From Flavobacterium gelidicaeli (GTDB taxonomy: Bacteria > Bacteroidota > Bacteroidia > Flavobacteriales > Flavobacteriaceae), in NCBI RefSeq assembly GCF_013294005.1, contig NZ_JABSNK010000004.1, forward strand, positions 364,341-428,340: a DNA stretch of 64,000 nt, given 5' to 3'. Shown here in pieces: positions 33,012-41,947 of this stretch (position 1 is its first letter; each line of letters opens with the position of its first letter). The translations under genes were made by a program, and so were the position numbers. The notes beneath the pieces were generated by a model that worked only from the letters and a program-made list of their open reading frames with translations, was not told the origin of the DNA and made no database searches.

Positions 33012-33191
33012 AATAGGATGCATTTTTTTTTTTAGGTGTTAATAAATATTGATCATGGCCAAAGATATCAAAGTAACCAATAAATAAGTAGTTTTCACCC
33101 GTAAGTAATTTTTTTGCTAGTTTAGTTAGACTGTGTATATAAAGTACTTACCTAATTGAAATAACCGGTATGTTTTAAAAATTAAAAAGGG

Positions 33192-33872
33192 TTACTCTAA
33201 TTCCAATCTTTCAATACGGTTGCCAATAGTAAATTCTTTCATTTCTGATTCCAGAATACTAAAATCTTCTTGTTGTACTTTTCTAATTATAGCTCCGTTT
33301 CTCATCAAGTAAATCTCATCGCAAGTGGTGGCTAATGTCGAAAATATGTGAGATGACATAAGTATTGTTTTGTCTAATTCCTTGAGTTTATGAATAATTT
33401 CGGTAATAATTACATTGCTTTGAATGTCTACTCCGTTAAAAGGTTCATCTAAAATAAATAAATCGTTTTTTTGGATTAAAATAGCCGTTAAAGCTAATTT
33501 TTTTTTCATTCCAGTAGAGTAAGTTGAAGCATATTGATTCAGGGGTAAATCAAATATATTTTGTTTTTCAATATTTGAAACTACTTGATTTCGTGCATTT
33601 TCAAGTAATTGAATGTATTCTTTAGCTGTTATTTTTGAAAAAAAGAAAGGCTCAGTTAGTAGTAATCCTAAATGATTTTTTAAAGTGTCAAACTCAGACT
33701 CTATTGTGCCATCATACGATTCCAGCCCTGCTATACACCTAAATAAAGTTGTTTTTCCTGCTCCATTTTCTCCAACGATACCATATACTTTACCTTTTTT
33801 AAATTCAATGTCAATGTTGTTTAGTGCTTGTTTTTTTCCAAAATATTTGGAAAGCTTGTTGATTTTAATCAT
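33192..33872 (-). CDS. ABC transporter ATPase (exporter type)
   Basis: 226 residues. Walker A GENGAGKTT (about 34-42), a Q-loop LLLTEPFFFSK, signature YSTGMKKKLAL (about 128-138), Walker B LFILDEPFNGVD (about 150-161) and switch His MSSHIF. The sequence fits the DUF/CcmA-like exporters that pair with a separate permease. Its start overlaps the permease stop (ATGA), so the pair is coupled. The permease gene shows an N-terminal frame break, so the complex may be impaired. Confidence 0.88.
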   Translation of the reverse strand: MIKINKLSKYFGKKQALNNIDIEFKKGKVYGIVGENGAGKTTLFRCIAGLESYDGTIESEFDTLKNHLGLLLTEPFFFSKITAKEYIQLLENARNQVVSNIEKQNIFDLPLNQYASTYSTGMKKKLALTAILIQKNDLFILDEPFNGVDIQSNVIITEIIHKLKELDKTILMSSHIFSTLATTCDEIYLMRNGAIIRKVQQEDFSILESEMKEFTIGNRIERLELE

Positions 33873-34785
33873 TCTAAAATAGTATTTAATCGCTTAATAG
33901 ATTGGAAATAAAAAAACGGAATTACGATAAGTATTATTGGAGGAAAAATAAAAGTTGAGACGACTATTATTCCGTGAGTTAGGTTTTTGTCATTAGGAAA
34001 AGAAACATATTTGGCATAGATAACCATAACTAAATAAGCATAGCATAATAAAACAGATCCAATTATAAAATCGACTTGATCAAAAAAGAAAATACTTAGC
34101 AGTGTTATTGCTGGGATCACTAATAGTGTAAAATTAAATAAGGCTATTTTGATTTTCTTTAAAAGAAATTCTTTAGGGGATAAACTAAAATTCCATACAT
34201 AGTATTCGTTTTCTATTTTTGAATAATAAGAACAGCAAATAAAACCAATTACTAGAATAGCAAAAATTCCAAGATTAAAGTTGCTCACTTTAACAGCGAT
34301 AAAAGCCAACAAATAAGCAAATGGAAAAACAAAAAAGGTGTTTCTAAAACCTACAGTGAACTCAAAAGGTTTTTTACCAAAAGGTGTGGGAACTGTAAAG
34401 TTCAATCGAGTATTAAAATTAAAAACTACAAGAAATAATGGTGATGTAATTAGAATGAGGGTAATGAGAATTTCCTGTTTGTAAATCGCAAAAAGAATGA
34501 AAGGAGTCGCAAAAATTAAGTTTTCTATAATTCGCAATTTGAAATATTTCTTTTTATCAAAAATAGATTTCAAAAAATCATTTCGTGCCTTTTCATTAAG
34601 TTTTGAGATAAAGCTCCATGCAATTAAAATATAAACATAACCAGCGAACGCTGTTTTAGAAAATAAATAACTCGATAGCAACACGAAAACAGAAGGTATT
34701 ACTATATATGCAATTAAAAGTGCTAGTCCAAAGTCAATTAATTGTCTATTGAGTATTTAAATTGAAGTTGGAAGTAATTTATCAT
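33869..34785 (-). pseudogene. ABC transporter permease, frame broken near the 5' end
   Basis: The main frame (33869-34757) encodes about eight hydrophobic helices and stays open past any ATG up to a TAA at about 34758. Read from ATG 34785, the first ten codons (MINYFQLQFK) are in another frame that stops after 15 codons. Adding one base at the TTTAAA run (34755-34761) joins them into MINYFQLQFKILNRQLIDFG followed by a helix, a normal permease start. So a single-base deletion, a sequencing error, or rescue by the GTG at 34684 must be considered. ATPase gene follows with ATGA overlap. Confidence 0.65.
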
Positions 34786-35123
34786 GCTTTTGTTTTAGTT
34801 CAGATTGATTATTGTTTCCTCTAAATTAAATGTAGGTAAATTTTAATTTGATACTTGAAGCCGAGCTGACTTTGAAGAATAGATTAATGAATGGATACTT
34901 TTTATTATTGAAATTTCCGCTATTATTTATATTATTTACTGACTACTTTACTTTTTTTTACTTCGGCGTATTGACAAAAAAATAATGAAATGAAATAAAA
35001 ATGTATGCTTTAAGATTTATGATGATCTGCTTGAAGAAAGTTAGTATTATTTCTTTTAAATTTTAATAGAAAAAGTTTACTGATACAAGAATATACAATT
35101 TGGATGATTCAACTGTGATTGTA
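34786..35123. other. AT-rich intergenic region
   Basis: 338 nt with no frame above about 21 codons and no hairpin or promoter I can support. Confidence 0.4.
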
Positions 35124-35549
35124 TCAATACCTTTTAGTGTTTTCTATTAGATACAAAATGAGTAATATACTTATTGAAAGGATAATCATTGTGAGCCAAA
35201 AAGTAAGTTTTGAAGATGGTATAAAAGCCTCGTCATCGAGTTGTTTTTCTGTTTTTTTGAATTTGATATAGGCGAGTAATAGTACAATTGCTCCTACAGC
35301 TACTAATATTATTCCTATAATCGATGAATAACCATGTTGCGGAGGAAGTGTGGTGTTTTTACCAAGTAGAAGTGAGATTTGCTTGATAAACAAAGAAAAC
35401 TTTACGACTACAAATCCAAAAGCCATGATTCCGATACTGGTTCTAATCCAAGCTAGAAGCGTGCGTTCGTTAGCGAGGTGCTCTCTTGCATTTTGTGGAT
35501 TAATTGGTTTTTTTGTTTTGCTTCTGTCGTTATTTTTTATCTCTTCCAT
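35124..35549 (-). CDS. DUF202 (YidH-like) membrane protein
   Basis: 141 residues. The family signature NAREHLANERTLLAWIRTSIGIMAFGFVVVKF (about 19-51) combines an amphipathic entry with helix 1; two more helices at about 76-95 and 115-135. DUF202 proteins are small inner-membrane proteins of unknown function. Stands alone with AT-rich flanks. Confidence 0.88.
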   Translation of the reverse strand: MEEIKNNDRSKTKKPINPQNAREHLANERTLLAWIRTSIGIMAFGFVVVKFSLFIKQISLLLGKNTTLPPQHGYSSIIGIILVAVGAIVLLLAYIKFKKTEKQLDDEAFIPSSKLTFWLTMIILSISILLILYLIENTKRY

Positions 35550-35612
35550 TTTTTTGTTATATAATACCTATTGACAATTTAGTTAACTACAAAAATAAAC
35601 TTTACGGCCTAG

Positions 35613-36143
35613 CTATTCTATGGGCTTGGTACTAATTACAATTCCAGTTAATAGGTCGTCATTTACAAATGATAGTTTGTAATAAATGGTGTCTATTGAG
35701 AATTCTACAACCATGAATGCGCTATTTTCAGTATCGCTTACTTCATAAGATTCTTGATAACGGACTGCTTTGTATTTTTTAAATTTATAAAAACACTCTT
35801 CTGCGTTAGATTGATTAAATTGAAGCCCTAATGGCAATCCTGCAACAATCGTTTTAGTGAAATTGTTAATTGTAATGCTTTCACTACCATCATTCATTTG
35901 AGCAAAGTTTAAGAAAAAATCACTGCTTTGTGACCATTGAAAATAAAAGCCTTGTTCACAAGAAGAACAATCTAGCGGTCTAGGTTGAAAACCTAAATGT
36001 TTAGTAAAAAAACCTGCATTAGTAGGTAGTGTAATTGTTTTGTTGGCGTTTAGAAGTGAATTCAGTTTTAATGAATTAGGAGTTTCTTGTGCTAATGAGG
36101 CTATACTAAAGAATATAGAAAGGAATAGTAATTTGGTTTTCAT
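35613..36143 (-). CDS. Secreted protein of unknown function
   Basis: 176 residues with a cleavable signal peptide (about 1-18, SIASLAQETPN). The mature part contains four Cys including CSSCEQGFYFQW (about 59-70) and a beta-rich C-terminal half (VVEFSIDTIYYKLSFVNDD). No family recognised. The CxxC is followed by EQGF rather than a thioredoxin-like context, so a redox role is not supported. The repeat copy B lies just upstream. Confidence 0.6.
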   Translation of the reverse strand: MKTKLLFLSIFFSIASLAQETPNSLKLNSLLNANKTITLPTNAGFFTKHLGFQPRPLDCSSCEQGFYFQWSQSSDFFLNFAQMNDGSESITINNFTKTIVAGLPLGLQFNQSNAEECFYKFKKYKAVRYQESYEVSDTENSAFMVVEFSIDTIYYKLSFVNDDLLTGIVISTKPIE

Positions 36144-36270
36144 ATTTTTTTAATGTTGTAATGTTATTTAAGGTGATATGTATCTTAAAATCCAAATATA
36201 TTAATAATATTTTTAGTATAAATAATCATTTGGGTTATTATAGCTCTTTTTAATTACAACTACGTATTTT

Positions 36271-36386
36271 GCGTTAGGGATAGTAACGGCATCCTTTGTG
36301 GCGCTTTTTTGCGACAGAAAGATATAGTGAATAGCCCGACCTCACTGTAACGCAGTGAAAGCGAGGTTACGCCCAAAGTATCCTAA
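36271..36386 (+). repeat. Structured intergenic repeat, copy B
   Basis: Core 36271-36338 matches copy C (38382-38449) at 65 of 68 positions, and similarity continues upstream. Order: GATAGTAACGGCATC, hairpin CTTTGTGGCGC/GCGACAGAAAG (two mismatches), GATATAGTGAATAGCCCG, then a second hairpin (CACTG/CAGTG inside CCTC/GAGG). Lies in the 323-nt gap downstream of the acyl-CoA ligase gene. Confidence 0.75.
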
Positions 36387-36466
36387 TAAAAGCCCGAATT
36401 ATTATTTATAAATAGGACTTTTAAGTTGTTATACTAGCTGCTTTTAGGAATTTTTAAGTTTGCTAC

Positions 36467-38128
36467 CTATTTCAGTTTTCCTTGTGAAAAAAGTCTACGA
36501 ATTTCTTTTTTGTCAAATTTACCCACACTTGTTTTTGGAATTTCATTCAGATAAACATAGTCTCTAGGAATTTGATATTTTACAAACTCTCTGTCTAGAA
36601 AAGCTATTAAATCGGCATCTTTAGTCAGTTTTTCTTTATTGACTAAGACAATTGTAGCTAGTGGTTTTTCGACCCATTTTTCGTCCGGGATGGCAATTAC
36701 AGCTGCTTCTCGAATGTTTGGATGTGCCATTAATGCCGACTCTAATGCTACGCTCGATATCCATTCACCACCACTTTTAATAAGGTCTTTGGTTCTGTCT
36801 TTAATTTCCATATATCCATCAGGATCTATCGTGCTTACATCACCTGTTTTAAACCAACCATCGTTTGTAAAACTTTCTTGATTATTAGTTTTAAAATAGG
36901 AATTGATTACCCAAGCTCCTTTTATTTGTAGTTCTCCCATGGTTTTGCCATCTGAAGGAGCTAGTATTCCTTCATCAGTCATAATTCTAATTTCGACTCC
37001 AGGAAAAGCAAACCCTTGCTTGGCGCGAATGTCTAATTTCTCAGTAGTGGATAAATTGCTATGTTGAGGTTGTAATCTAGAAACCGTGCCTAAAGGGGAT
37101 GTTTCTGTCATTCCCCAAGCTTGTACTCCTTTGATTCCAAAATCTTTTTCAAATCCTTCAATAAGGCTTTTGGGTAAGGCAGAACCGCCAACTAGATATT
37201 CTTGAAGTGCTAGTTTTTCTTTTGGTGGGTTTTCTTTCATAGCATGATATACGCCCAGCCAGATGGTCGGTACTCCATTTGCTTTGGTAACTTTTTCTGC
37301 TTGGAGAATAGAAATAAGCGCCTCGGGTTGTAAATTTGAGGAAGGTAGTACCATATTTGACCCAGACAACAAGCACAAGTAGGGGAACCCCCAAGCCATG
37401 ACATGAAACTGTGGGACAATTAATAGGAGTGTATCCTCATTGCTGAAATTACCGGCATTGGGTGATATAATATTAGTTGCATGCAAATAAGTCGATCGGT
37501 GCGAATATAAAACCCCTTTTGGTAAACCTGTTGTTCCGCTGGTATAACACATGCCGCAGGCGTCGTTTTCGTTTAATGTTGGCCATTGGTATTCTTCGGA
37601 CTGGTCTGCCAGTAAATCGTCATAGTGTATTGTATTTTGCAAGGTTGTTTTAAAATCTTTTGGGGCATTTAGCAACACATAATACTCTACTGTTTCGAGT
37701 AGTGGTGCAATTTTTTCTAGTAATGGGACTAAGGTTGCGTCTACAAAAATAACTCGGTCTTCGGAATTATTGATTATATATTCGGTTTGGCTACTTGATA
37801 GTCTAATATTTATAGGATGACAAACGGCTCCAATACCTGATATTCCATAGTATAATTCGACATGGGAGGAATGGTTCCACGCAAAAGTACCGACTATATC
37901 TCCAGCATTGATTCCTAATTTTTTTGTCAACGCATTAGCTAATTTTTTACAGCGCTTGTACATATCGCTAAAAAGATACTCGTGTCGAGTTCCGTCAGGC
38001 AGATAGGTTATTATTTTTTTATGATGGTAAACGCTGTTGCCATATTCAAGAATAGTTGTAGTTGTAAGTGGATAATTCATCATTAAGCTTTCCATTCCAA
38101 AAAATTTAAAATTAGTGTTCAATCTCAT
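36467..38128 (-). CDS. Fatty acyl-CoA synthetase (AMP-binding)
   Basis: ANL-superfamily ligase that adenylates a fatty acid and transfers it to CoA. From ATG 38128 it has 553 residues; two further in-frame starts lie close by. Core motifs: CYTSGTTGLPKGVLYSHRS (about 190-208, P-loop), VPQFHVMAWGFPYL, GVQAWGMTETSPLG (about 336-349), FKTGDVSTIDPDGYMEIKDRTKDLIKSGGEWIS (about 433-465, hinge and catalytic region) and the C-terminal Lys in PKTSVGKFDKK. Resembles medium/long-chain ligases of flavobacteria; chain length not decided. Flanked on both sides by repeat copies. Confidence 0.92.
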   Translation of the reverse strand: MRLNTNFKFFGMESLMMNYPLTTTTILEYGNSVYHHKKIITYLPDGTRHEYLFSDMYKRCKKLANALTKKLGINAGDIVGTFAWNHSSHVELYYGISGIGAVCHPINIRLSSSQTEYIINNSEDRVIFVDATLVPLLEKIAPLLETVEYYVLLNAPKDFKTTLQNTIHYDDLLADQSEEYQWPTLNENDACGMCYTSGTTGLPKGVLYSHRSTYLHATNIISPNAGNFSNEDTLLLIVPQFHVMAWGFPYLCLLSGSNMVLPSSNLQPEALISILQAEKVTKANGVPTIWLGVYHAMKENPPKEKLALQEYLVGGSALPKSLIEGFEKDFGIKGVQAWGMTETSPLGTVSRLQPQHSNLSTTEKLDIRAKQGFAFPGVEIRIMTDEGILAPSDGKTMGELQIKGAWVINSYFKTNNQESFTNDGWFKTGDVSTIDPDGYMEIKDRTKDLIKSGGEWISSVALESALMAHPNIREAAVIAIPDEKWVEKPLATIVLVNKEKLTKDADLIAFLDREFVKYQIPRDYVYLNEIPKTSVGKFDKKEIRRLFSQGKLK

Positions 38129-38355
38129 TATGATAATTGCGGTAGAATACACAATAGGTTTTCTATTTGACTTTAACGATAGTAATTATTTACTGTTAGT
38201 AGTGTCAAATTTATGATACCTCTTGCTAATTTAGTCATTTTTTAATCAGGCTAAGAATAGGAATGAAAATTTGCTACTAAGTTTATTTTAAAAAATAAAT
38301 TCAGTAACATTAAAAACTTTTTTAGTTCAAATTGTCGTTTTGGCTTTGAAGACTC

Positions 38356-38511
38356 ATTTTTAATTGCAATAGTGTAGTTTTGCGTTAGGGATAGTAACGG
38401 CATCCTTTGTGTCGCTTTTTTGCGACACAAAGATATAGTGGATAGCCCGCCCAACTTAGCAGCGTGGAGGGACGACAAAGCGCTAAGGCAGGGAACGCCC
38501 AAAAGGAGGTT
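38356..38511 (+). repeat. Structured intergenic repeat, copy C
   Basis: Best-formed copy. Core 38382-38449; hairpin CTTTGTGTCGC (38404-38414) with GCGACACAAAG (38422-38432) is perfect. A second structured part pairs CTTAGC with GCTAAG between about 38453 and 38487. It sits in a 577-nt gene-free gap between the ligase start and tgt; the remainder of this gap shows only the tgt -7 box. Confidence 0.75.
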
Positions 38512-38665
38512 TTGATCAAAAAGTGGTTTTTGATTGTTAATTTTTTGGATGTTTAGGAGTATCTTAAAATGTGAATAAATTGGCATTGCGTATTGGTTTT
38601 TAGGGTAATTGCTAAATCTTAATTAATTTTTGTTGTTATGTAATTTTCAAATTGTGTAATTAACC

Positions 38666-38673
38666 TATCTTTG
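38666..38673 (+). promoter_or_regulatory. -7 box of the tgt operon
   Basis: TATCTTTG, 32 nt upstream of the tgt ATG; no TTG lies in the 17-23 nt window upstream. Confidence 0.5.
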
Positions 38674-38705
38674 CGCTTCCGAACTATCGGGAGAAAAACG
38701 TTACT

Positions 38706-39836
38706 ATGAAATTTGATTTATTAAAAAAAGACCCGTTGTCTAAAGCCAGAGCGGGAAGTATTACTACGGATCACGGGGTTATTGAAACGCCTATTTTTAT
38801 GCCTGTAGGTACTGTAGCTTCGGTAAAAGGGGTGCACCAAAGAGAATTAAAAGAAGATATTAACCCAGATATTATCTTGGGAAATACGTACCATTTATAT
38901 TTACGTCCGAAAGTTGAAATTTTAGAAAAAGCGGGCGGATTGCATAAATTCATGAATTGGGATCGCAATATTTTGACTGATTCGGGTGGTTACCAAGTGT
39001 ACTCACTATCGGCTAACCGAAAAATTAAAGAAGAAGGTGTAAAGTTTAAATCGCATATTGATGGATCTTACCACTTTTTTACACCAGAGAATGTAATGGA
39101 AATACAGCGTTCAATAGGAGCTGATATTATCATGGCTTTTGATGAATGTACACCTTATCCATGTGACTATAATTATGCTAAACGCTCTATGAAAATGACA
39201 CACCGCTGGTTAGACCGTTGTGTGAATCATCTTGAAAAAGTGCCTGTAAAATATGGTTATGACCAAGCGTTTTTTCCTATTGTTCAAGGGAGTTGTTATA
39301 AAGATTTACGCCAGCAATCAGCGGAGTATATTGCAAATTCAAACCAAGTAGGAAACGCTATTGGTGGCCTTTCAGTAGGGGAGCCTGCTGAGGAAATGTA
39401 CGCCATGACTGAGGTAGTTTGTGAAATCCTACCTGAGGATAAACCTCGTTACTTAATGGGAGTGGGAACACCTATTAATATTTTAGAGAATATTGCGTTA
39501 GGTGTTGATATGTTTGACTGTGTAATGCCTACGCGTAATGCAAGAAACGGAATGTTGTTCACGGCAAATGGTACGATTAACATCAAAAATAAAAAATGGG
39601 AGGCTGATTTTTCTCCTATTGATGAGATGGGAATTACATTTGTAGATACTGAATATACTAAAGCGTATTTGCGTCATCTTTTTGCCGCTAATGAATACTT
39701 AGGAAAACAAATTGCTACGATTCATAATCTTGGATTCTATATGTGGTTGGTTCGTGAAGCTAGAAAACATATCTTAGCAGGTGATTTTAAGCCTTGGAAA
39801 GAAATGATGGTAAAAAATATGGACCAAAGACTTTAA
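38706..39836 (+). CDS. tgt: tRNA-guanine transglycosylase (queuine/preQ1 insertion)
   Basis: Exchanges guanine-34 of GUN-anticodon tRNAs for preQ1 in queuosine synthesis. 376 residues, TIM barrel. LTDSGGYQVYSL (about 94-105), IIMAFDECTPYPCDY (about 140-154), GSCYKDLRQQSAEYI and the nucleophile region ALGVDMFDCVMPTRNARNGMLF (about 262-285) are present. The usual CxCxxC zinc motif before YSRAYLHHL is absent: here the corresponding segment reads GITFVDTEYTKAYLRHL, with the HNL His kept. First gene before lptG. Confidence 0.95.
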   Translation: MKFDLLKKDPLSKARAGSITTDHGVIETPIFMPVGTVASVKGVHQRELKEDINPDIILGNTYHLYLRPKVEILEKAGGLHKFMNWDRNILTDSGGYQVYSLSANRKIKEEGVKFKSHIDGSYHFFTPENVMEIQRSIGADIIMAFDECTPYPCDYNYAKRSMKMTHRWLDRCVNHLEKVPVKYGYDQAFFPIVQGSCYKDLRQQSAEYIANSNQVGNAIGGLSVGEPAEEMYAMTEVVCEILPEDKPRYLMGVGTPINILENIALGVDMFDCVMPTRNARNGMLFTANGTINIKNKKWEADFSPIDEMGITFVDTEYTKAYLRHLFAANEYLGKQIATIHNLGFYMWLVREARKHILAGDFKPWKEMMVKNMDQRL

Positions 39837-39902
39837 AATATATTGATTTGTTTCATCGTTAGGCGGTTAAATGATGAAAAAAATAAACGATTAAATTTCC
39901 CT

Positions 39903-40991
39903 ATGTTAACAATAATAGATAGATACATCCTGAAACGATACTTAGCCACATTTGCGGCTATGTTGTTGATGTTTATTCCTATTGGGATTATTATTGATGT
40001 CTCAGAGAAAGTGAATAAAATGATAGAGAACAAGATTCCGTTGATGGAAATTGCGATCTATTACTATCATTTTACTATTTATTTTGCTAATTCGCTCTTT
40101 CCTATATTCCTGTTTTTATCCATTATTTGGTTTACTTCAAAATTGGCTAACAACACAGAGATTATTGCTATTCTAAGTTCCGGAATTTCGTTTACACGTT
40201 TTTTAAGACCCTATATTATAGGGGCTTCAATTATTTCAGTATTTGTACTGATTATGGGTTTTTATGTTGTTCCTAAATCCAGTGAAGGATTTAATTATTT
40301 TAGGTACACTTATCTTAAAGGAGGCGGTAAACAAGCCATGATGGGGAATAATACGGATGTCTACCGGCAAATTAATGATAATGAGTTTATTTATGTCAAT
40401 AGTTTCAATACAGAGTCTAAAGTAGCTTTTAATTTTGCTTTAGAGCGATTTGAAAAAGAGAAATTAGTTTCTAAAATTACTGCTAGCCGGATCAAATGGA
40501 ACCCGAAGGACAGTACGTATACGATGTTTGACTACACTAAAAGGACTATAGGTGCATTAGGAGATAAGATTGAAAAATCACCTGAGAAAAAGACGAAGTT
40601 TACTTTTGATCTTGAAGATTTAACTCCTGTTGTCTATATTGCAGAAACGTTGAGTCTAGATAAATTAAATAAATTTATTGATAAACAAAAAAAACGAGGT
40701 TCCTCAGATATCAATGTATATATGGTGGTTTTGTATAAAAAATACAGTGTCCCTGTTTCGGCGTTTATCTTGACCATTATTGCTGTTTCTGTTTCTTCTA
40801 TGAAAAGAAGGGGAGGGATGGGGATGAATTTAACCATTGGGATTGCTATAGCTTTTTCATATGTCTTTTTTGATAAGATATTTGGAACAATAGCTGAGAA
40901 ATCTAGTTTCTCACCACTGTTGGCGGTCTGGTTTCCCAACATCTTTTTCGGAATATTAGCTATATTTTTATTACGCAATGCAAAACGATAA
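39903..40991 (+). CDS. LptF/LptG-type lipopolysaccharide export permease
   Basis: 362 residues from ATG 39903; earlier starts in frame lie in the tgt-distal leader and do not resemble the family. Four to six membrane helices flank a periplasmic beta-jellyroll (about 140-270). The family start TIIDRYILKRYLATFAAML and the late MNLTIGIAIAFSYVFF segment are clear. Works with LptBC-A to move lipopolysaccharide to the outer membrane; LptF versus LptG cannot be decided. Overlaps the next gene by 14 nt. Confidence 0.88.
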   Translation: MLTIIDRYILKRYLATFAAMLLMFIPIGIIIDVSEKVNKMIENKIPLMEIAIYYYHFTIYFANSLFPIFLFLSIIWFTSKLANNTEIIAILSSGISFTRFLRPYIIGASIISVFVLIMGFYVVPKSSEGFNYFRYTYLKGGGKQAMMGNNTDVYRQINDNEFIYVNSFNTESKVAFNFALERFEKEKLVSKITASRIKWNPKDSTYTMFDYTKRTIGALGDKIEKSPEKKTKFTFDLEDLTPVVYIAETLSLDKLNKFIDKQKKRGSSDINVYMVVLYKKYSVPVSAFILTIIAVSVSSMKRRGGMGMNLTIGIAIAFSYVFFDKIFGTIAEKSSFSPLLAVWFPNIFFGILAIFLLRNAKR

Positions 40992-41880
40992 GTTCAAAAG
41001 TTACCTAAGCCTTCATTTAATTGTGTTTATTTGGGGATTTACAGCCATTTTAGGGGCGTTGATAACCATAAGTGCTGATGCTATTGTATGGTTTAGAATG
41101 TTATTAGCTGGAGGTTTTCTAGGGTTGTTTATTATTTTTAAGAAAAAATCTTTTAAAATTCCTACTACGGCTTTTCTTAAACTCGTTTTTGTTGGGCTAT
41201 TGATTGCCTTGCATTGGATTACTTTTTTTCACGCCATTCACGTTTCTAACGTTTCTATAACCTTATCAATTTTTTCATTAGGGGCTTTTTTTGCGTCTTT
41301 ATTGGAGCCACTTTTTTATGGTCGAAAAATACTCTGGTACGAAGTTTTCTTTGGACTTATCATTATCGCTGGGCTTGCGATGATTATGAAAGTAGAAGTG
41401 AATTATTACGAAGGGATGGTTTTTGCATTAATATCCATAATATTAGGGGTTTTATTCACGCTTATGAATGGCAAGTTGATTCATAAACATGATTCAGCAG
41501 TTATATCGTTTTACGAATTCATGGCGGGAGTTTTTTTTATCACTATTTACTTTTTATTCCAAAATAAATTCACAGCAGACTTTTTTGAACTCAACCTTAA
41601 AAATTGGATGTTATTGTTAGTTTTAGCTTCAATTTGTACTGCTTATGCTTTTACTGCTTCGGTAAAAGTAATGGAGAAATTAAGTCCATATACAGTGATG
41701 CTGACTACAAATTTAGAGCCTGTTTACGGAATCATTTTAGCTTATTTTATTATTGGAGGAAAAGAAAAAATGAGTTTCTCCTTTTACGTAGGTGCCGTCA
41801 TAATTATCATAACCGTTATCCTTAACGGAATTATAAAACACCGAATAAAACCAAAAAACACTCCAGTTGTAAGTAATTAA
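40978..41880 (+). CDS. EamA/DMT superfamily transporter
   Basis: 300 residues with ten hydrophobic helices in two EamA repeats, the first about 5-135 and the second about 145-285. LIVFIWGFTAILGAL near 12 and MEKLSPYTVMLTTNLEPVYGIILAYFIIGG near 226-255 are typical repeat features. The start lies inside the end of lptG (14-nt overlap), so translation is probably coupled. Likely a metabolite exporter; substrate unknown. Confidence 0.88.
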   Translation: MQNDKFKSYLSLHLIVFIWGFTAILGALITISADAIVWFRMLLAGGFLGLFIIFKKKSFKIPTTAFLKLVFVGLLIALHWITFFHAIHVSNVSITLSIFSLGAFFASLLEPLFYGRKILWYEVFFGLIIIAGLAMIMKVEVNYYEGMVFALISIILGVLFTLMNGKLIHKHDSAVISFYEFMAGVFFITIYFLFQNKFTADFFELNLKNWMLLLVLASICTAYAFTASVKVMEKLSPYTVMLTTNLEPVYGIILAYFIIGGKEKMSFSFYVGAVIIIITVILNGIIKHRIKPKNTPVVSN

Positions 41881-41947
41881 TAGGTGGTACTGAATTTCTG
41901 GTCTGAATTTTTTAATATATAAATACTAAAATATAAAAATTTTTATA

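Noticed and set aside
34755..34761. Programmed -1 frameshift signal in the ABC permease
   Set aside because: The heptamer is not an X-XXY-YYZ slippery site in the reading frame, and a stop codon lies at the slip position; a base deletion or error is more likely.
38251..38586. 111-codon minus-strand frame over the repeat copy C
   Set aside because: Runs through the structured non-coding repeat; no start signals, no family.
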